From: Rotaria socialis
Lineage: Eukaryota > Rotifera > Eurotatoria > Philodinida > Philodinidae
Direction: 5' to 3'
Length of the DNA: 64,000 nt
Assembly (NCBI GenBank): GCA_905331475.1
Contig: CAJNYU010000011.1
Coordinates: 62,001-126,000, forward strand
Below are positions 24,403 to 36,787 of this stretch, piece by piece. The position numbers were made by a program, and so were the translations under genes. Position 1 is the stretch's first letter, and each line of letters opens with the position of its first letter. The notes under the pieces were generated by a model, which was not told the DNA's origin, ran no database searches, and was given only the letters and a program-made list of their open reading frames with translations.

Positions 24403-27381
24403 ATGCATGTAAGTGATTGAGCAATATCTCAAACGTATCTTTCTATAATTCAATCTTTCTTTCTAGAAACCTATCGATCAACAAACAAATGCTCTTGCCT
24501 CATTAACACTGACTACACCGAAGGAGCAGAGTACAACTCCAAAGTTAGCTCAGCCGTCAAGAATAGTACCCCAACAAGTGGATGAGGATTCTGATGACGT
24601 CATCTACACCAATCACTTCCCTTGCTCATTCGCCAATAACCTTTCTTTTTATCAGTACGATGTCATCGTCGAAGAATATCATGAAAAACAAAATAAATAT
24701 ATCAACATTTCCAGCCGTGAAAAACGTCGTCGATTTGTTTGTGATATGCTCCTAGACAAAACAGTTCACCCAACAGCAGTATGTTGGTACGATGAAGGAA
24801 ATTGTATTTACAGTACAACAGATTTCAAGGACAAATGTCCAATGATACATGAAAGAGAAGAACAAGGATATCAGCGTCGTTTAACAATAAAAAGTCTATC
24901 AGACACAAGAAGTACCAACGAGTTAGATCAATCTTCGATTCGCATTATTGAAACATTGATTAAACAAGTGCTAAAAGATCAGTTCAAAGCAATTGGTTCA
25001 GTCTTCTACCGATGGGATGAAAAACCAGATCAAGATGGACCCTATGATCTCCTTACAGGCTTCAGACAGGCTGTGTGTCTCACAGAATCAGGTCCAACCT
25101 TGAATGTGGATACTACGATTACTCGTTTCTATCCCGAAGTTGATCTTTTAACATTTATTTGGGAAAGATTGCTACAAAACAAATCTCCATGTCATGAATT
25201 CCTGTCAGATCGACAATACGATCAAATTGGTAATCGTTTGAAAGATATTGAAGTGACAACAGTTCAGTCAGATTATCAAAATAGATATGTTCTCACTGGA
25301 AATTTTTCGGATCTTCCCAGAAAAATTTTCATGGAAGGACGAGGTCATCTCCTAGATTACTACAAGGATCTTGGATTTGAGCTTCATTATCCAAAGTTGT
25401 ACTGCTTGAAAGCCCATTCAGCAGGTAATCCACAAAATTTAGTGGATCTACCGATTGAACTTTGCTATCTTCGAGAGTGGCAAATGGTGAAGGAAGATGA
25501 AAACACGAAACCTGTTCCAGCACCACCAGTCAGTAAACGATATGATTCAATCTTAGGAGCTATCAGAAGCTGCAATTTCCACGATGATAAATTATGTAAA
25601 GAAATTCAACTAGAAGTCAGTTGTGAGGCAATGATGCCAGTTCCTTATGAAACTCTAAGAAAACGTCAAATTACTCTTAGTCGACAAGGTGCTTTTACAA
25701 ATCCAATTCCAATTCATAAGATGGCATTCATATATCTAGCAGAACGTCAACAGCCAAATGCGAAACAAGTACAGAAAAAATTACTGAACAATTTCTACGA
25801 TGTAAGCTGTATATTTTCCCAATCATAATTCCGAATATTATTTACTTCTACTATTTCTAACAGGCCGCTAATTGGCAAAGAATGGAGTTGCCTAAGTATC
25901 ATGACGAATATGAAATTTTTGCTAACAGAAATCTAAAAAGTGAACTCCGAAATTGTTTGTCTGAGCTCAAAAGCAAGCAGTGCCAATTCATTCTCTGCCT
26001 TGAAAACTGTCGAGATCCAGGAGTACACGAACTTTTCAAACAAATTGCATGCATCGAATTCGGTTAGTCAATTTTTAATCATCAATTATGACATCACGAT
26101 AGACTCTCACTCTCACTCTGTTCAGGTCTTGTTACTCAATGTGCTAACTTTACAAAAGTTCAACGAATAGCAAATTTAAGAAAGTATTGCGGTAATCTTC
26201 TAAAATCAGTAAATGCTAAACTAAGTGGCGAAAATAAACAAGTAGCTCAACTTCAAACGTCTATTAAAACAATGTTTATCGGGGCTGACGTCCTACACCC
26301 CAAGAATAATTATTCTGGTGAATTACCATCAATTGCAGCTGTTGTTGCAAGTATGAATTCTGAGTGTACATTAACAAATCAACGTATCTGTCGTCAATGG
26401 CCAATTAAATGGAAACAATCAGAAGAGGCAATTTTGTTGTTGAAAGAAATGACTGAAGAGCTGTTAATCGCATTCAAAGACAGCAATAACGGCTCTCTGC
26501 CAGAACATGTTGTTGTCTATCGCGATGGAGTTGATGATGGACAACTCAAACGTGTACAAGATGAAGAGGTGGCTGCTTTGATGAACGCCTTTCAAGGTAA
26601 AGAGCAAGCTTTTATTCTAGCTACATAGACGAGACCCAAGGGCGAAATCTTTTTCAAGTTTGTCGACTTAGTATTTGGTGAAAAAAAAATGGGCTTCTCT
26701 CTCTCTTCCGCACAAATCCGTACTTGCTATTCGAGTCACGAGCAGAATTATGTAACACAGTTGCGTTCTTGTTTCTTCTTTGTAGTATTCGTAGTTTACT
26801 TTCAGACATTTACGCGTACTCTGTTAAGATTTCTCTTTCTTTTTCTAGTTATCTATCCAACAAATGTATCATCTCCTCTTCTAACGTTTATCGTGGTAAA
26901 AAAACGTCACCACACCCGCCTCTTTCGACTGTTGTCGTCGACAGATATTACCAATGTTGAATCTGGCGTTGTTGTTGATACTTCCATCGTTAATTCGAAT
27001 CCAAACTATCTCAATTTCTTGCTGAATTCACATGAACCAGGTTTAGGAACCAATAGAATTGGGAATTATGTTGTTCTGACTAATGGAATTGGATATTCAT
27101 TGAGTGAATTAGAGGAACTGACTTACTCTCTTTGTCATATTGATCAGCGTATTGATGATCGATTGAGTGAATCAATTCCAAGTGTTTTGCATTTGGCAGA
27201 TGCTGCAGCAAGCAAGGCGAGACAGTTGTTTGACAATAATACGAGGTAAGGAAGTGACAAATTCTTTCATTTTAGGCTGCAATCAATAAGGCCATTTTCT
27301 CTTTTCAGACCACCAAATGGAAATCGAGCAGAGATACTGAGAGTTCATGAGCATATGCAAGATGCACCAAATATGTTTTAA
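24403..27381 (+). CDS. Argonaute family protein, predicted slicer-dead (DED-V)
   Basis: Six coding exons: 24403-24408, 24467-25801, 25864-26062, 26126-26596, 26849-27245 and 27309-27381. Introns are 58, 62, 63, 252 and 63 bp, all GT-AG with consistent phase, giving 826 aa, the usual Argonaute length. Order: N domain (~45-190), PAZ (~226-344), MID (~450-550) and PIWI (~560-800). PIWI keeps GADVLHP (D568), the glutamate finger in KQSEEAI (E614) and YRDGVDDGQ (D647), plus KKRHHTRLF. At the fourth catalytic position the family HYHVLW reads NYVVLT, so His is Val745. Binding of small RNA is likely kept (TQCANF and the basic residues of NLLKSVNAKL resemble the 5'-phosphate pocket); target cleavage is predicted lost. 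The two-codon first exon is the weakest part of the model. It acts in RNA silencing by family; targets unknown. Confidence 0.92.
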
Positions 27382-27442
27382 ATTTAAAGCTTTTTTATTT
27401 ACTACTTTCTTGGTTATTTAATCCAGAACGATGCTATACTTA

Positions 27443-27448
27443 AATAAA
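27443..27448 (+). terminator. poly(A) signal of the Argonaute gene
   Basis: AATAAA lies about 60 bp after the Argonaute stop codon and is the first canonical signal downstream. Assignment is by position only. Confidence 0.4.
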
Positions 27449-28531
27449 TAATTAACAGTTTGAAGACTTTTTAACATTAGCCTACCGAAACATCAGGGTG
27501 TTTGTAAATCAATTCAAAAAATGAATAGTTTCAAGCAATGTGGAATTGAATGGCTTATAGTCGTTACGTAGTTGCAATATTTTGAACTTTGTGATAACCA
27601 TGTTGAAAAAGAAATTCAGTTAGAATATCAAATAACTCTTCTTGTGGCAACATCGTAGATAAATCTTAAAAAAATAGCCACGTAGAATAAGCTTATGATA
27701 CTTCAGATAGCTCATGCGGTTCTTCGTGTGAATGTAAATGTGAGCGAGGAAAACACTGATACCTATAAACATCGGCACCATTTGTAGTTACTGAGATAAT
27801 ACTGTACTGACTGTTGATTAAATGAAAATAAAACTACTATTGTTGTTACTGTTGAACTCTTATTGAACTTGTCAACACCAGCCAAATTAAATCTATTTCA
27901 AATATGGAAACTATGAGCGATGGATCGTTTATTTTGAAATTAACTTCCTTAGATGGAACATCACCGAATTCACTTGAATCGTTTACTCAAAAGACAAAAT
28001 AGATAAGAACACGCTTCAGAATCAGGAAAATATCGGAATTGTCAATTGCGTTCAGTCAATGCTGGTCATCGCCAGCAGATCCATTGGAATATAGGCCATA
28101 CATTCTTTGAAATCGTTTTTGTAAATTATTTTGTTGTATAATACATTCAACTTTCACTTACATACGACTAATTCAAATCTACACGAACATTCTTTGGATT
28201 ATACAAGTTTTCAATAATGTTGCACTTTGACTGAATTTTATTTGAGAAAAACTCTTAGCGTTCACAAAACATGAATTAAATAATACGCATTTGTTAAATT
28301 TTAGCTGAAAAAGATAACAGGTTAAACCTGACGAATTTGAAACCAATGATGCAAAGCACCGTGAATAAGAAAGAAGTTAGAGTAGATGGCAATAGACGAA
28401 TAAAAATAAATGAAGAGAGAAGGCACTAAAAAGTGCAAAAAGACGGTTCCATGTACGTCTCTCAGTGCTGTCCATTAAAAACGAAATCGGATGCAAAGTA
28501 GAGAAATTGTTTACTTTAAAGTCGATAAATT
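27449..28531. other. gene-free stretch between convergent genes
   Basis: I see no gene, repeat or structured element here. It separates the 3' ends of the plus Argonaute gene and the minus U-box gene. Confidence 0.5.
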
Positions 28532-30818
28532 TCAATTCCGAATCTCGATGCCAGACTGCGGTAGTGAACTGAAAGTGACTGATCCAGAGCCGATCGCAGT
28601 AACCGAGAATTTTCCCATGATATTACTCCTTTTTGTTGTCACAACCATGATATACTTATTCCCAGCAATGAGAGACACTTTGAGCTTAAACTGGTTTTCT
28701 TCGCTACTATCATCAATTGAAGGAATTAAATTTTGATTCGGTTTTAACTCATCAAAAGTTTTGTTGTAGATATCAGCATACGTTGCCATACTACCATTGC
28801 TCACGAAATGATACCTGCCATTCATGGACACACTAATTTGCAATGCTTCATAATAGAAGTCCAGTGACTCTCGACATTTCTTATCACGACGGCAATATTT
28901 TGAACTACTTGAAGTTAATGACGACGAATAATTGTAGTAACTCCCAGGTGCGGTCGCTATTTGACAGAGAGAAAAAAGTCAATATTCACTAAGTTAGTAG
29001 ATAATCTGAAGTAATTTCGAATGTATAATACTGTTGAAAAAGAAGAATGATTTCCTTTTCAAATCTCACCATTAAAAAAATCGAAATGATACTTAGGTTT
29101 ATCTGAAAATTATTCGAATGAATCCCAAAAAAGAGCTTCATTTCAGGTCTATTATGTACCGCAACATTATACTATGCGAAACGTCTACACTAGGCAAACA
29201 TTGTTTAGCAACTTTATTTCTTACTTGATGGTCTTGCTGTCGTTTTTTTTGTCGTTCTTGCTGTCGTTTTTTTTGTCGTTCTTTTTGTCGTTTTTGTAGG
29301 TGTCCGATGAGTGGTCGTCGAATGAAAGTTTACGAATTTTGGGTCCGATACATCGATTGAAAATGATCCCCTCACATTTGGTATGAACGTTGTTATAACC
29401 AGTACATATGTTTCCCAAGGCTGAAGATTAATTTTGAGCTGAAACTGCCTCTTTTTACCACTGTCATTATCTTCCGCAAGTAAATTCAAATGAGGATTGG
29501 CTGGATTGAAACTACTATTGTAGATATAGCCATATGTATCAATATTACTCTCGCTAGTGAACTTGTATTTGCCAGCTTTGGTCACGGTCACTGTTAGTAC
29601 ATCGTAGTAGAATTGCCATCGGATGCATGTAGTACGACAGTAAGTTGGACTATTCGCGGTAAGCGATGATGAATACTTGGGTTTGTTAGTTGATACAGGT
29701 TTTCCTATTTGTCGAAAAATAAAAGTGATCGAATCTTGCATGCTTAGTAGATCAATGAAAATGAAAACACTGTACTAATTCGAATCAGAAAGTAGAAAGA
29801 ATTCCTCTTTCAGAGAATTCATTTTTAAGACATACGCGACCACCGTTGTATTATGGTGGTTGTTTAAAATGAGAGCAGAACGATTCACGGAACAATTTTA
29901 GCGTCGTGTCTTAAAATTAAATATTATCTAATTTCATTGTAGAATAATCTAGGAATTTAACACTTTAACCGATATTTATCTGTTTAGGGACAAGAACTGA
30001 TAATGCCCGAGGTATAGGACATGTTCAACAGCTTTCATATTCGTCAAATATACTGATCTATTGCAGTATTTTATGATCAACGTATCAATTTCATTATTTT
30101 TTAAAATTTTTAATCCTGCTAGCAGAAACGAATGGTATTGAATATAATTAAAAACTCATAGAAAGTGAGGTGTTGTGATCACTTAAAATGCTGACAGATC
30201 TGTAAGGTAGCTATAATAATGCTGCTTTTAAAATGACCTCCATCTTTTTGCTGAGTTGATATATACTTATGAATATGTGCAGAAAAATACGGAAAGAGTT
30301 CGAAAGGAAAATATTCTACATGGAGCAGAAACAAAGACAGATGATGTATTCGTTGAAAGCCTATTATAATACTTACGTAAGTTAAAACCGATGATGAGTC
30401 CACATATTATCGAAGTAATCAATATTATAACTATGAGTATAGTACCGAGTTGACATCGAAATGAACAGCATTGACCCGATCTATGGTTATTACTGACTTT
30501 GGTTATAGGCACTTCGCCGTAGACAGGAGCCGTCGGTGGATATTGATACACTTTTGATTCATCAACTGCATAATAAGATGATGCAGAGCTACCTCGTCGG
30601 CCAGTCATATTTCTCATATGATAATTCGGTTGTAAATCTTTGATATTCAATGGTTGTCGTGTGAATGGACTTGTGCCATGTTCTGCGATCCATCGCGCGA
30701 TTGCTTCACGTTCATATGTACGACCATCGGCAGCTATCACTGGATCTCGAAAGGTTCGTAGCGTGATGGGACAGGTTAAGTCATAATCCTCAGTACGAGT
30801 TGTCACCCTTTCTTGCAT
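28532..30818 (-). CDS. U-box protein with one transmembrane segment and two tandem ectodomains
   Basis: Three minus-strand exons, 30818-30377, 29704-29225 and 28956-28532, are joined by GT-AG introns of 672 and 268 bp in matching phase, giving 448 aa. Residues 12-76 are a complete U-box (YDLTCPITLRTFRDPVIAAD, then GRTYEREAIARWI), the RING-like E2-binding fold of ubiquitin ligases. A single helix (GTILIVIILITSIICGLIIG, ~125-145) follows, then two related ~115-residue beta-rich modules separated by a Thr/Lys-rich linker (TKTTKRTTKKTTA). Each module has a YC-x3/4-C pair, a [WD]FYY core and an LxP/AGxxYxxVxTT stretch, resembling bacterial pre-peptidase C-terminal sandwiches (inference). With the U-box in the cytosol the modules would face outside. 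Each exon alone could be mistaken for a separate gene; phase and strong donors argue for one. Membership of exons 2-3 needs transcript proof. Confidence 0.72.
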
Positions 30819-31689
30819 CTTCGATTGTGTTTAGATGTTTGTTGGTACCCCTAACTATTACAGTATTTACAGAAGTCAGATGATCTCGCGAAAAGTAAAA
30901 TTAAGAGAAGAAATTTTCAAAAAAAATAAGATAAAGCGTGCTTATGTTTGATACGACTCTTTTTCAGAGAACATAAAAAGTTAGTTTACTAATAGAGAGA
31001 TAAGAAAAAGATGAGTTGATATTCACTCAAAATGCGACGCAAATAAAGCATTTACTATTGATAGTTGAAATGTTATTTCAACATCTGTTCATTTTTTTAT
31101 GTGCGTCACTAGCTTTCCGATCAAATATTGGATCTGGCTGAGTTTTTCTCTCACTAATATCAGCAATGTATCTAAGCAAAACAAGGATATAGAATAAATA
31201 ATTGGCAAACAATAGCGGATGAGATAAGTTTTGTTAATTGACTAAAACTTAGTGAATACAGATATCTTGCTTGCAATTCGTTTTTATTGACAATGTCGCT
31301 TTAGTAACAATGTTTCTTTTCTAGACATACATTCTGCTTACTTACTTATCTACTTATGTGACTGGACTGCAAGTGCACTTCAATGTTTTCTTCTTCTTCT
31401 TGTTTTTTCTTAACACCATATGCGTCTCGTTTTAGACTTGTCCAGAGCTGTGCTGATAAGGCTTTTGTTTTGCAAAATATTTGTTAGAGTATGTTGTAAT
31501 ATTATACGGAGAGAAAATTAAAGTCAATTCTTTCTGTCCACAGAGTATGAGAAATGTGTCAATATGCTGGTATTTTTACCTTTACATAGAATTCAGTAGA
31601 GATGGCGCGACTATCTTATTACAGTTAATGTAGTGATATCATTTTTAGATAAATCCAATTCGATGCTAAACCAAAATCAGGAAGAGTAA
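30819..31689. other. gene-free stretch
   Basis: Upstream region of the U-box gene. I see no supported coding sequence or repeat. Confidence 0.5.
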
Positions 31690-32296
31690 GAACTGGACGT
31701 ACAAAAAAGACTTCATCTATTCGGTAGAAAAGGCTTGATTCCAACATACCTCGAAAAAGTTAACGAACAATGACTAACGACTGTAAGAGCAGTACTAAAA
31801 TCATCAAGCGGGCACTCAATATTGATTTATACAAATAATTTTATTGAATAATCAATGGTCAAAAATTAAAAGAAGCTAAAGAATCAATAAGCAAACATGT
31901 TGCTAATGGATTAGGGAGAACACACGTCAAGATAAATTGGAGAAAATGATGTTGTATGGGTTGATGAATGTGATAGATTTAAGATTAATGTAAAAATATT
32001 CGGGATGCATTATAGATGGATTGGGCGTAACCTGATATTGACTCATAGAAGTCGTTACGTTTTTCAAGCAGGTGCACGTCTGAATGACCAAAGCAATCAC
32101 GATCAATTATTACTATTTTATGGCAAGGAAGGCGATGAGCTATTCTGACGCACTGTTTGGGCCTACTAACAGAATAGCACTAGTTCTCATGCCGATGACA
32201 AAGTTGAAAAATGGCCTTCCAATTCACAGGAACTTAACTCATTGGATTATTCTATTTGGAGTAACATTCGAAGTCATGTATAATATCCAAAAGTAA
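31690..32296 (+). mobile_element. degenerate mariner/Tc1-type transposase relic
   Basis: Plus-strand frames broken by several stops still carry transposase signatures: FQAGARLNDQSNHDQLLL, at the place of the second catalytic motif, and WPSNSQELNSLDYSIWS near 32211-32265, which matches the WPxxSPDLNPxD-Y-xW signature around the third catalytic acid. The Asp of the second motif and the third-motif SPDLN are altered, and multiple in-frame stops make it dead. Terminal repeats were not located. Confidence 0.5.
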
Positions 32297-34774
32297 AAAC
32301 GCAATGGTAAACCTATTATACATGAACATAATTAATTCACGTAGTACTCTATTGTAGCTTTGGACCCACTCGAAATAGTAGGAACTCGACCCATTGGATC
32401 CTACTGCTTCCATCTGTGGAAAATGTTACGATGTTTCATCGTTTTCTGATGATATTCATACTAATGAAATCCAAGGGAATCGTATTGAATCTGATCGGAT
32501 TTTGTCGAATTGAATCTTCTGAGACCTAAATAGCAAAAAAGTCTAGTTTGATATCAACATTTAGTCTGAAAGTAAAGTCTTCTCCCATGTAAAAAGAAAC
32601 TTAGTGAGCATGAGAATAAATGAATTAAGAAATTAGACGTGAGTATATATTTTTTTTAATTGATATTTGTGCTCTAATACGCATTTTATCTGTTTTAACG
32701 CAACATATTGCGTAAAATTGAAAACCATTTGACGCAGTTTTTGAAGAATTTTGTGTTGCAGGGACTGGCATAACGATCCGTCTCTTCCATTAGATACACA
32801 ATTACAACCTCACAAAATTATACACATTCTCCGCTAAGTGAAATTTGATATGATTGAATTTTCTCAATATTATTTCTACCACAATAATAAACACTAAGTT
32901 CATTTTTTGAACTTATTACTTTTTTTCCATATTTTACTTCTATTGATACAATAGAAATTATTTTCAAGAATTTCATTATATCGTTAATCACATGAATCTT
33001 TTGTTAATTGCATAAACTGATGAAGTGTTGACATGCCACGATTATGAGTGAGATATTTTTGTTCTATTTTCTAAATGTTAAATCATTCAATTGACTCTCA
33101 GAACTAAATTCAGTGTAACGAATGTTCTTGTTACTCTGAACAACATCCAGATAAAAAGCGGCATTGAAGTTTAAAACCTTAATAAGTAAGATATAGATTC
33201 ACATCGACGAAGAAGTTCTTTTTTTTATCAATGCCAATGGTTGACCAAGAAACCAATTCATTTAAAATAAAAATCGGTTGTATTTGAAGGGTATCATTAC
33301 GAATGAGCTGCATACACGATTATAAAAATTCAATTATGAAATTTTGAGATAAAGACAAGTTTTCAAATTGAGAGAATATATTTCAATTAAAGCAAAATTT
33401 TTATTTGTCTCTTAATTAGCTCTTTGATAGTGCCGCATATTTGATGAAATAGAATCTGAAAAGAAGAGAAAAACTCATTTATTTGTTCCTGGGATTTTAT
33501 GGCGCAGAGTGAGGACTTTGACATGACTGAGCAGGCATAGATATGGTGCAGATGCAGGTGGGTAGCGAGATCTTGTACAACCGCACGATGTGTCGTAACG
33601 CGAATTCTTTGCAACAGATTTCAGATGTACCTGAAGGGCTTAATTCTACCAGAAGGTTAATAATTAGTTGAGTAAAGAAGTAACTAGTATAAATTCAGAA
33701 TACCCTACAAAAGACAATAGATATGTGCCAGGCGAGTTTGAAATAACTTTTTCTTAACTTTTTTAATAGAATTTTTGTTGAGATCTGCCTTTAGAAAATT
33801 TTGTATTGATAATTATTCCTTCCATCTTTTTACAAGGTTTTCATATAAATTCAACTCTCTGTACATTTGTTAAACAATGGGGACATGGGGACATTGAATT
33901 TATCTGAGAAAAATAAATTATTTTATTTATACAACTTTTATAAATCAAATATAAAAATGTACCAAACATCCTTGTAATACCATCTGATGATTAATTCAGA
34001 GGAGATTAATTATATTGTGACTCATACCGGTAGAATTTAAATAAAACAAAAATTTTACTATTATTATTATTATTATACATAAAGCACAAGGTAATCATTA
34101 ACCTATAATTTCTTTCATTCATTCGGTTGAATTTAATAGTAAAATCTTTTTTCCTTTTAAATATATTTTATTTTATGAAACACGAGCAGGGAAGAAAAAA
34201 GAAATTCAAATAATTTTATTTCGCGCATTCCAATCTCAACTGAAATTCTCATGTCAACTGTGACAGATATTCCTTTAACAGTAGTCGAAGAAAAAAAATT
34301 TCAATGTCGTCGTACACATCTCCCCCTAGAGTAAAACAAAATACTTCATCAATTCCAAGAGTAATGTTGATAGTTGTGATCAGAATTATGTGTGGATTGT
34401 TTATATATACAAAACTTTTTGAAAAAATATGAGGGTCCAAAAATGACTACATGAGATAGGTCCTTTTTTTGACCTTCATCTCATAAGCGAGTACTATGTT
34501 CTTTCATGAAGAAAGAAGAGAAATACGTCATTGTCGTTTTTTCGTACTTGATTACCCCATACGAGTAAAGAAAAAAATAACGAGAAGAATTGCCGTGAAG
34601 AATCCATTCCAATGCACATAAAAAGAGGAAAGAAAACCTTTTTTCCTCTTCGACTTATAACTACCACGCATTAGGCATCGGTTGTGTCTAGATTTTGCAT
34701 GTTTTATGAAATATATATATATATATAGTTGTTACATTTTTTGTTCTATTATAGAAGCTTTTGATCGAAATAAG
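32297..34774. other. gene-poor stretch
   Basis: About 2.5 kb with no convincing gene. A minus-strand 75-codon frame at 33387-33614 shows no domain. Simple ATT repeats occur near 34060. The last part (34728-34750) ends in TTCTATTATAG just before the C1 peptidase start, probably an intron acceptor of a 5' UTR exon. Confidence 0.45.
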
Positions 34775-36156
34775 ATGACAATGAAGACTTATTTATTAAA
34801 TAGAATCACGGGTCGAAAATTCCGCCTCAATGGTATTCGACCGTCCACTCGTCTGCCGCATAAACAACGCTTGCGTCAGTCATTTCAGAATTTTATTGTC
34901 TACAGTGCCGACCAACTTCCACCTAAGGTTGACCTTCGATCACATATGTTACCCATTGAGGATCAGTCACAAATTGGTAGTTGGTAAAATAACAACGATA
35001 TTTTTTCCTCAATTTTTTCTCGTATCTGATTCTATTTCAATTTAGCGCTGCAAACTGCCTTGTCGGTAAGATTCGATCATGGTATAACACTTTGATCAAT
35101 TATGCAATCCTCATTTTTAGGCGTGTATCAATATTTAAACAAACAAGAAAACGAGGAGAACATAGCTTTCAGTCCTTTGTTCCTTTATTACAATGGTCGT
35201 GCCAAAGAAAATCCATCAGGCATAACGGATTCTAGTTGTACAATGACGAATACCGTTGAAGCTCTAGAAGAATCTGGAGTTTGTCTCGAATCAATTTGGC
35301 CATATAATATTTCACAATTGAATACTAAACCAAGCGCTGAAATCTATTCAGACGCGAAAGGCCATAAAATCATCGACGCACTGCAAGTGGACGTCGATTT
35401 GACGGAAATGAAATCATGTTTGGCACAAGGATTTCCATTTGTATTTGGTTTAAAGTTGTTTCCATCATTCGATAAAGCAGGAAAGACAGGTGTTGTTTCG
35501 ATGCCGAATTCAAACGATGAAAGTCAACCTTCTGAAAACAAGTATAATATTCAGTATTGTAACAAACTGCTTATAAATATTTTTTTCTTCGTTTTAGTCA
35601 CGCACTTCTAGCAGTCGGATATAGTGATAAATCACAATCATTTATTGTTAGAAATTCATGGGGAGAGGACTGGGTAAGAATAATCTTATTTATTTTTCGT
35701 TGTCTAAAAGAGGTTTTCATTGAAGTTTCGCAACACAACCTGAGAAAGATTTCGCTCTATGCTCGAACAGTATCAGTATTATATAAATCAAGTCGAATTT
35801 GTCAGACAGTAATAGTTGAAGCAATTGTTAAATCTTTTCTCTTCTGATGAAAGCAACTAGAAACAGAAAAACTTGATATCATTCCTAATTTACTGCTTAC
35901 CTCTCATTTAATATTTCAGGGTGATAAAGGATATTGTTATATTCCATACAATTATGTCACCAATATTGATTATTGTTTTGACGTATGGACTGTTCGTCAA
36001 TTGGCGACCGATGACTATGGTCAAGATCATTGGGACAATACTGATTCAGTCGATTATCAGCAATCCAAAAACAGTGATGATGAAAATAATAAGGATGGCA
36101 ATCATGTTATCCAGAATATTGACGAGGATGATGATAAAGATGTCACTGCGAAGTAG
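34775..36156 (+). CDS. papain-like (C1 family) cysteine peptidase without signal peptide
   Basis: Five exons: 34775-34983, 35046-35065 (20 nt), 35121-35541, 35598-35673 and 35920-36156, giving 320 aa. The codon of the catalytic Cys70 is split by the first intron: exon 1 ends IGS plus TG and the microexon starts with C, giving QIGSCAANC. Unspliced it would read IGSW. H218 (NHALLAVGYSD) and N236 (RNSWGEDWGDKGYCY) complete the triad, and the oxyanion Gln is in EDQSQIGSC. There is no signal peptide and no typical cathepsin propeptide, only ~55 residues before the catalytic domain, and the C-terminus is acidic (NIDEDDDKDVTAK). This layout is commoner in bacterial and large-virus C1 peptidases than in lysosomal cathepsins, so transfer is possible. 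A cytosolic location is inferred. Confidence 0.9.
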
Positions 36157-36285
36157 TTGATGGTGGGGGATCATAAGCTTCCATTGAAGAATACAAAAAT
36201 TGATCAGCTTCTGTTTTTTTTTGTTCTCTATTGAGTTCACTACTATTTGCATATAGTATGTTCAATTATACTTGTTTTTTAGTGG

Positions 36286-36291
36286 AATAAA
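36286..36291 (+). terminator. poly(A) signal of the C1 peptidase gene
   Basis: AATAAA in GTGGAATAAATG, 130 bp after the stop codon. Assigned by position. Confidence 0.45.
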
Positions 36292-36427
36292 TGATATATT
36301 GATTAATTCATTCTCAAGTGTAACGATCACGTCTATAGAATTTCGATTAGCTAAGTAGTTTCATATAATTACATTCGTCTTGTTCTATTATATTATTATT
36401 TTGAAGTCTATCATAATTAAATTAAAG

Positions 36428-36616
36428 ATGATATTGTTTGCTCTCATCATTCTTAGCTTAGCGACAATAATATACTGCAGTTGTCGCCTGTTTACTTCTA
36501 GATATCGTCTTCATATTGAAATGTGGAAAAACTTGTGTTGTTTTCGCACTACAGACAGAATGAAAATCAGACCCGAGATAGACAACAGTGAATGTGCAAG
36601 GCATAAAAACTATTAA
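36428..36616 (+). CDS. putative small secreted or membrane Cys-containing peptide (62 aa)
   Basis: An ATG at 36428 opens 62 codons. The first ~17 residues are strongly hydrophobic (ILFALIILSLATIIY) and are followed by CSC, a Tyr/Arg-rich stretch and a CC pair, with a last Cys near the end (SECARHKNY). This fits a small exported peptide or a single-helix membrane protein. The frame continues upstream without a stop, so the start is uncertain. No family is recognised. Confidence 0.33.
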   Translation: MILFALIILSLATIIYCSCRLFTSRYRLHIEMWKNLCCFRTTDRMKIRPEIDNSECARHKNY

Positions 36617-36787
36617 TTGTCGAATGACTTCGAAATGCAAGGTGTGTTTCAAAAGTAAAACAAACAAATATCTCCAAAAATTCAAATTTTTTTCATGATT
36701 TTTTTATCATTCGATCTGTCATACCTTAGGAAAAAATTTAACCGGGTTTCAGATCATTTTGAATTTATACTACACAATCAATGAAAG

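Noticed and set aside
26689..26848. Extra N-terminal coding sequence for the last Argonaute part
   Set aside because: It lies within the 252-bp intron; splicing from 26596 to 26849 restores the PIWI sequence in phase, and the intron reading contains stops.
29221..29418. Lys/Asn-rich frame (KNDKKNDKKND)
   Set aside because: It is the shifted-frame shadow of the Thr/Lys linker of the U-box membrane protein.
29214..29741. Stand-alone gene starting at ATG 29741
   Set aside because: That ATG lies upstream of a clear 3' splice site at 29705; the frame before it has no signal peptide, and phase matches the U-box exon.
34706..34728. TA dinucleotide run as a regulatory element
   Set aside because: Simple AT repeat, common across this genome, probably inside an upstream intron.
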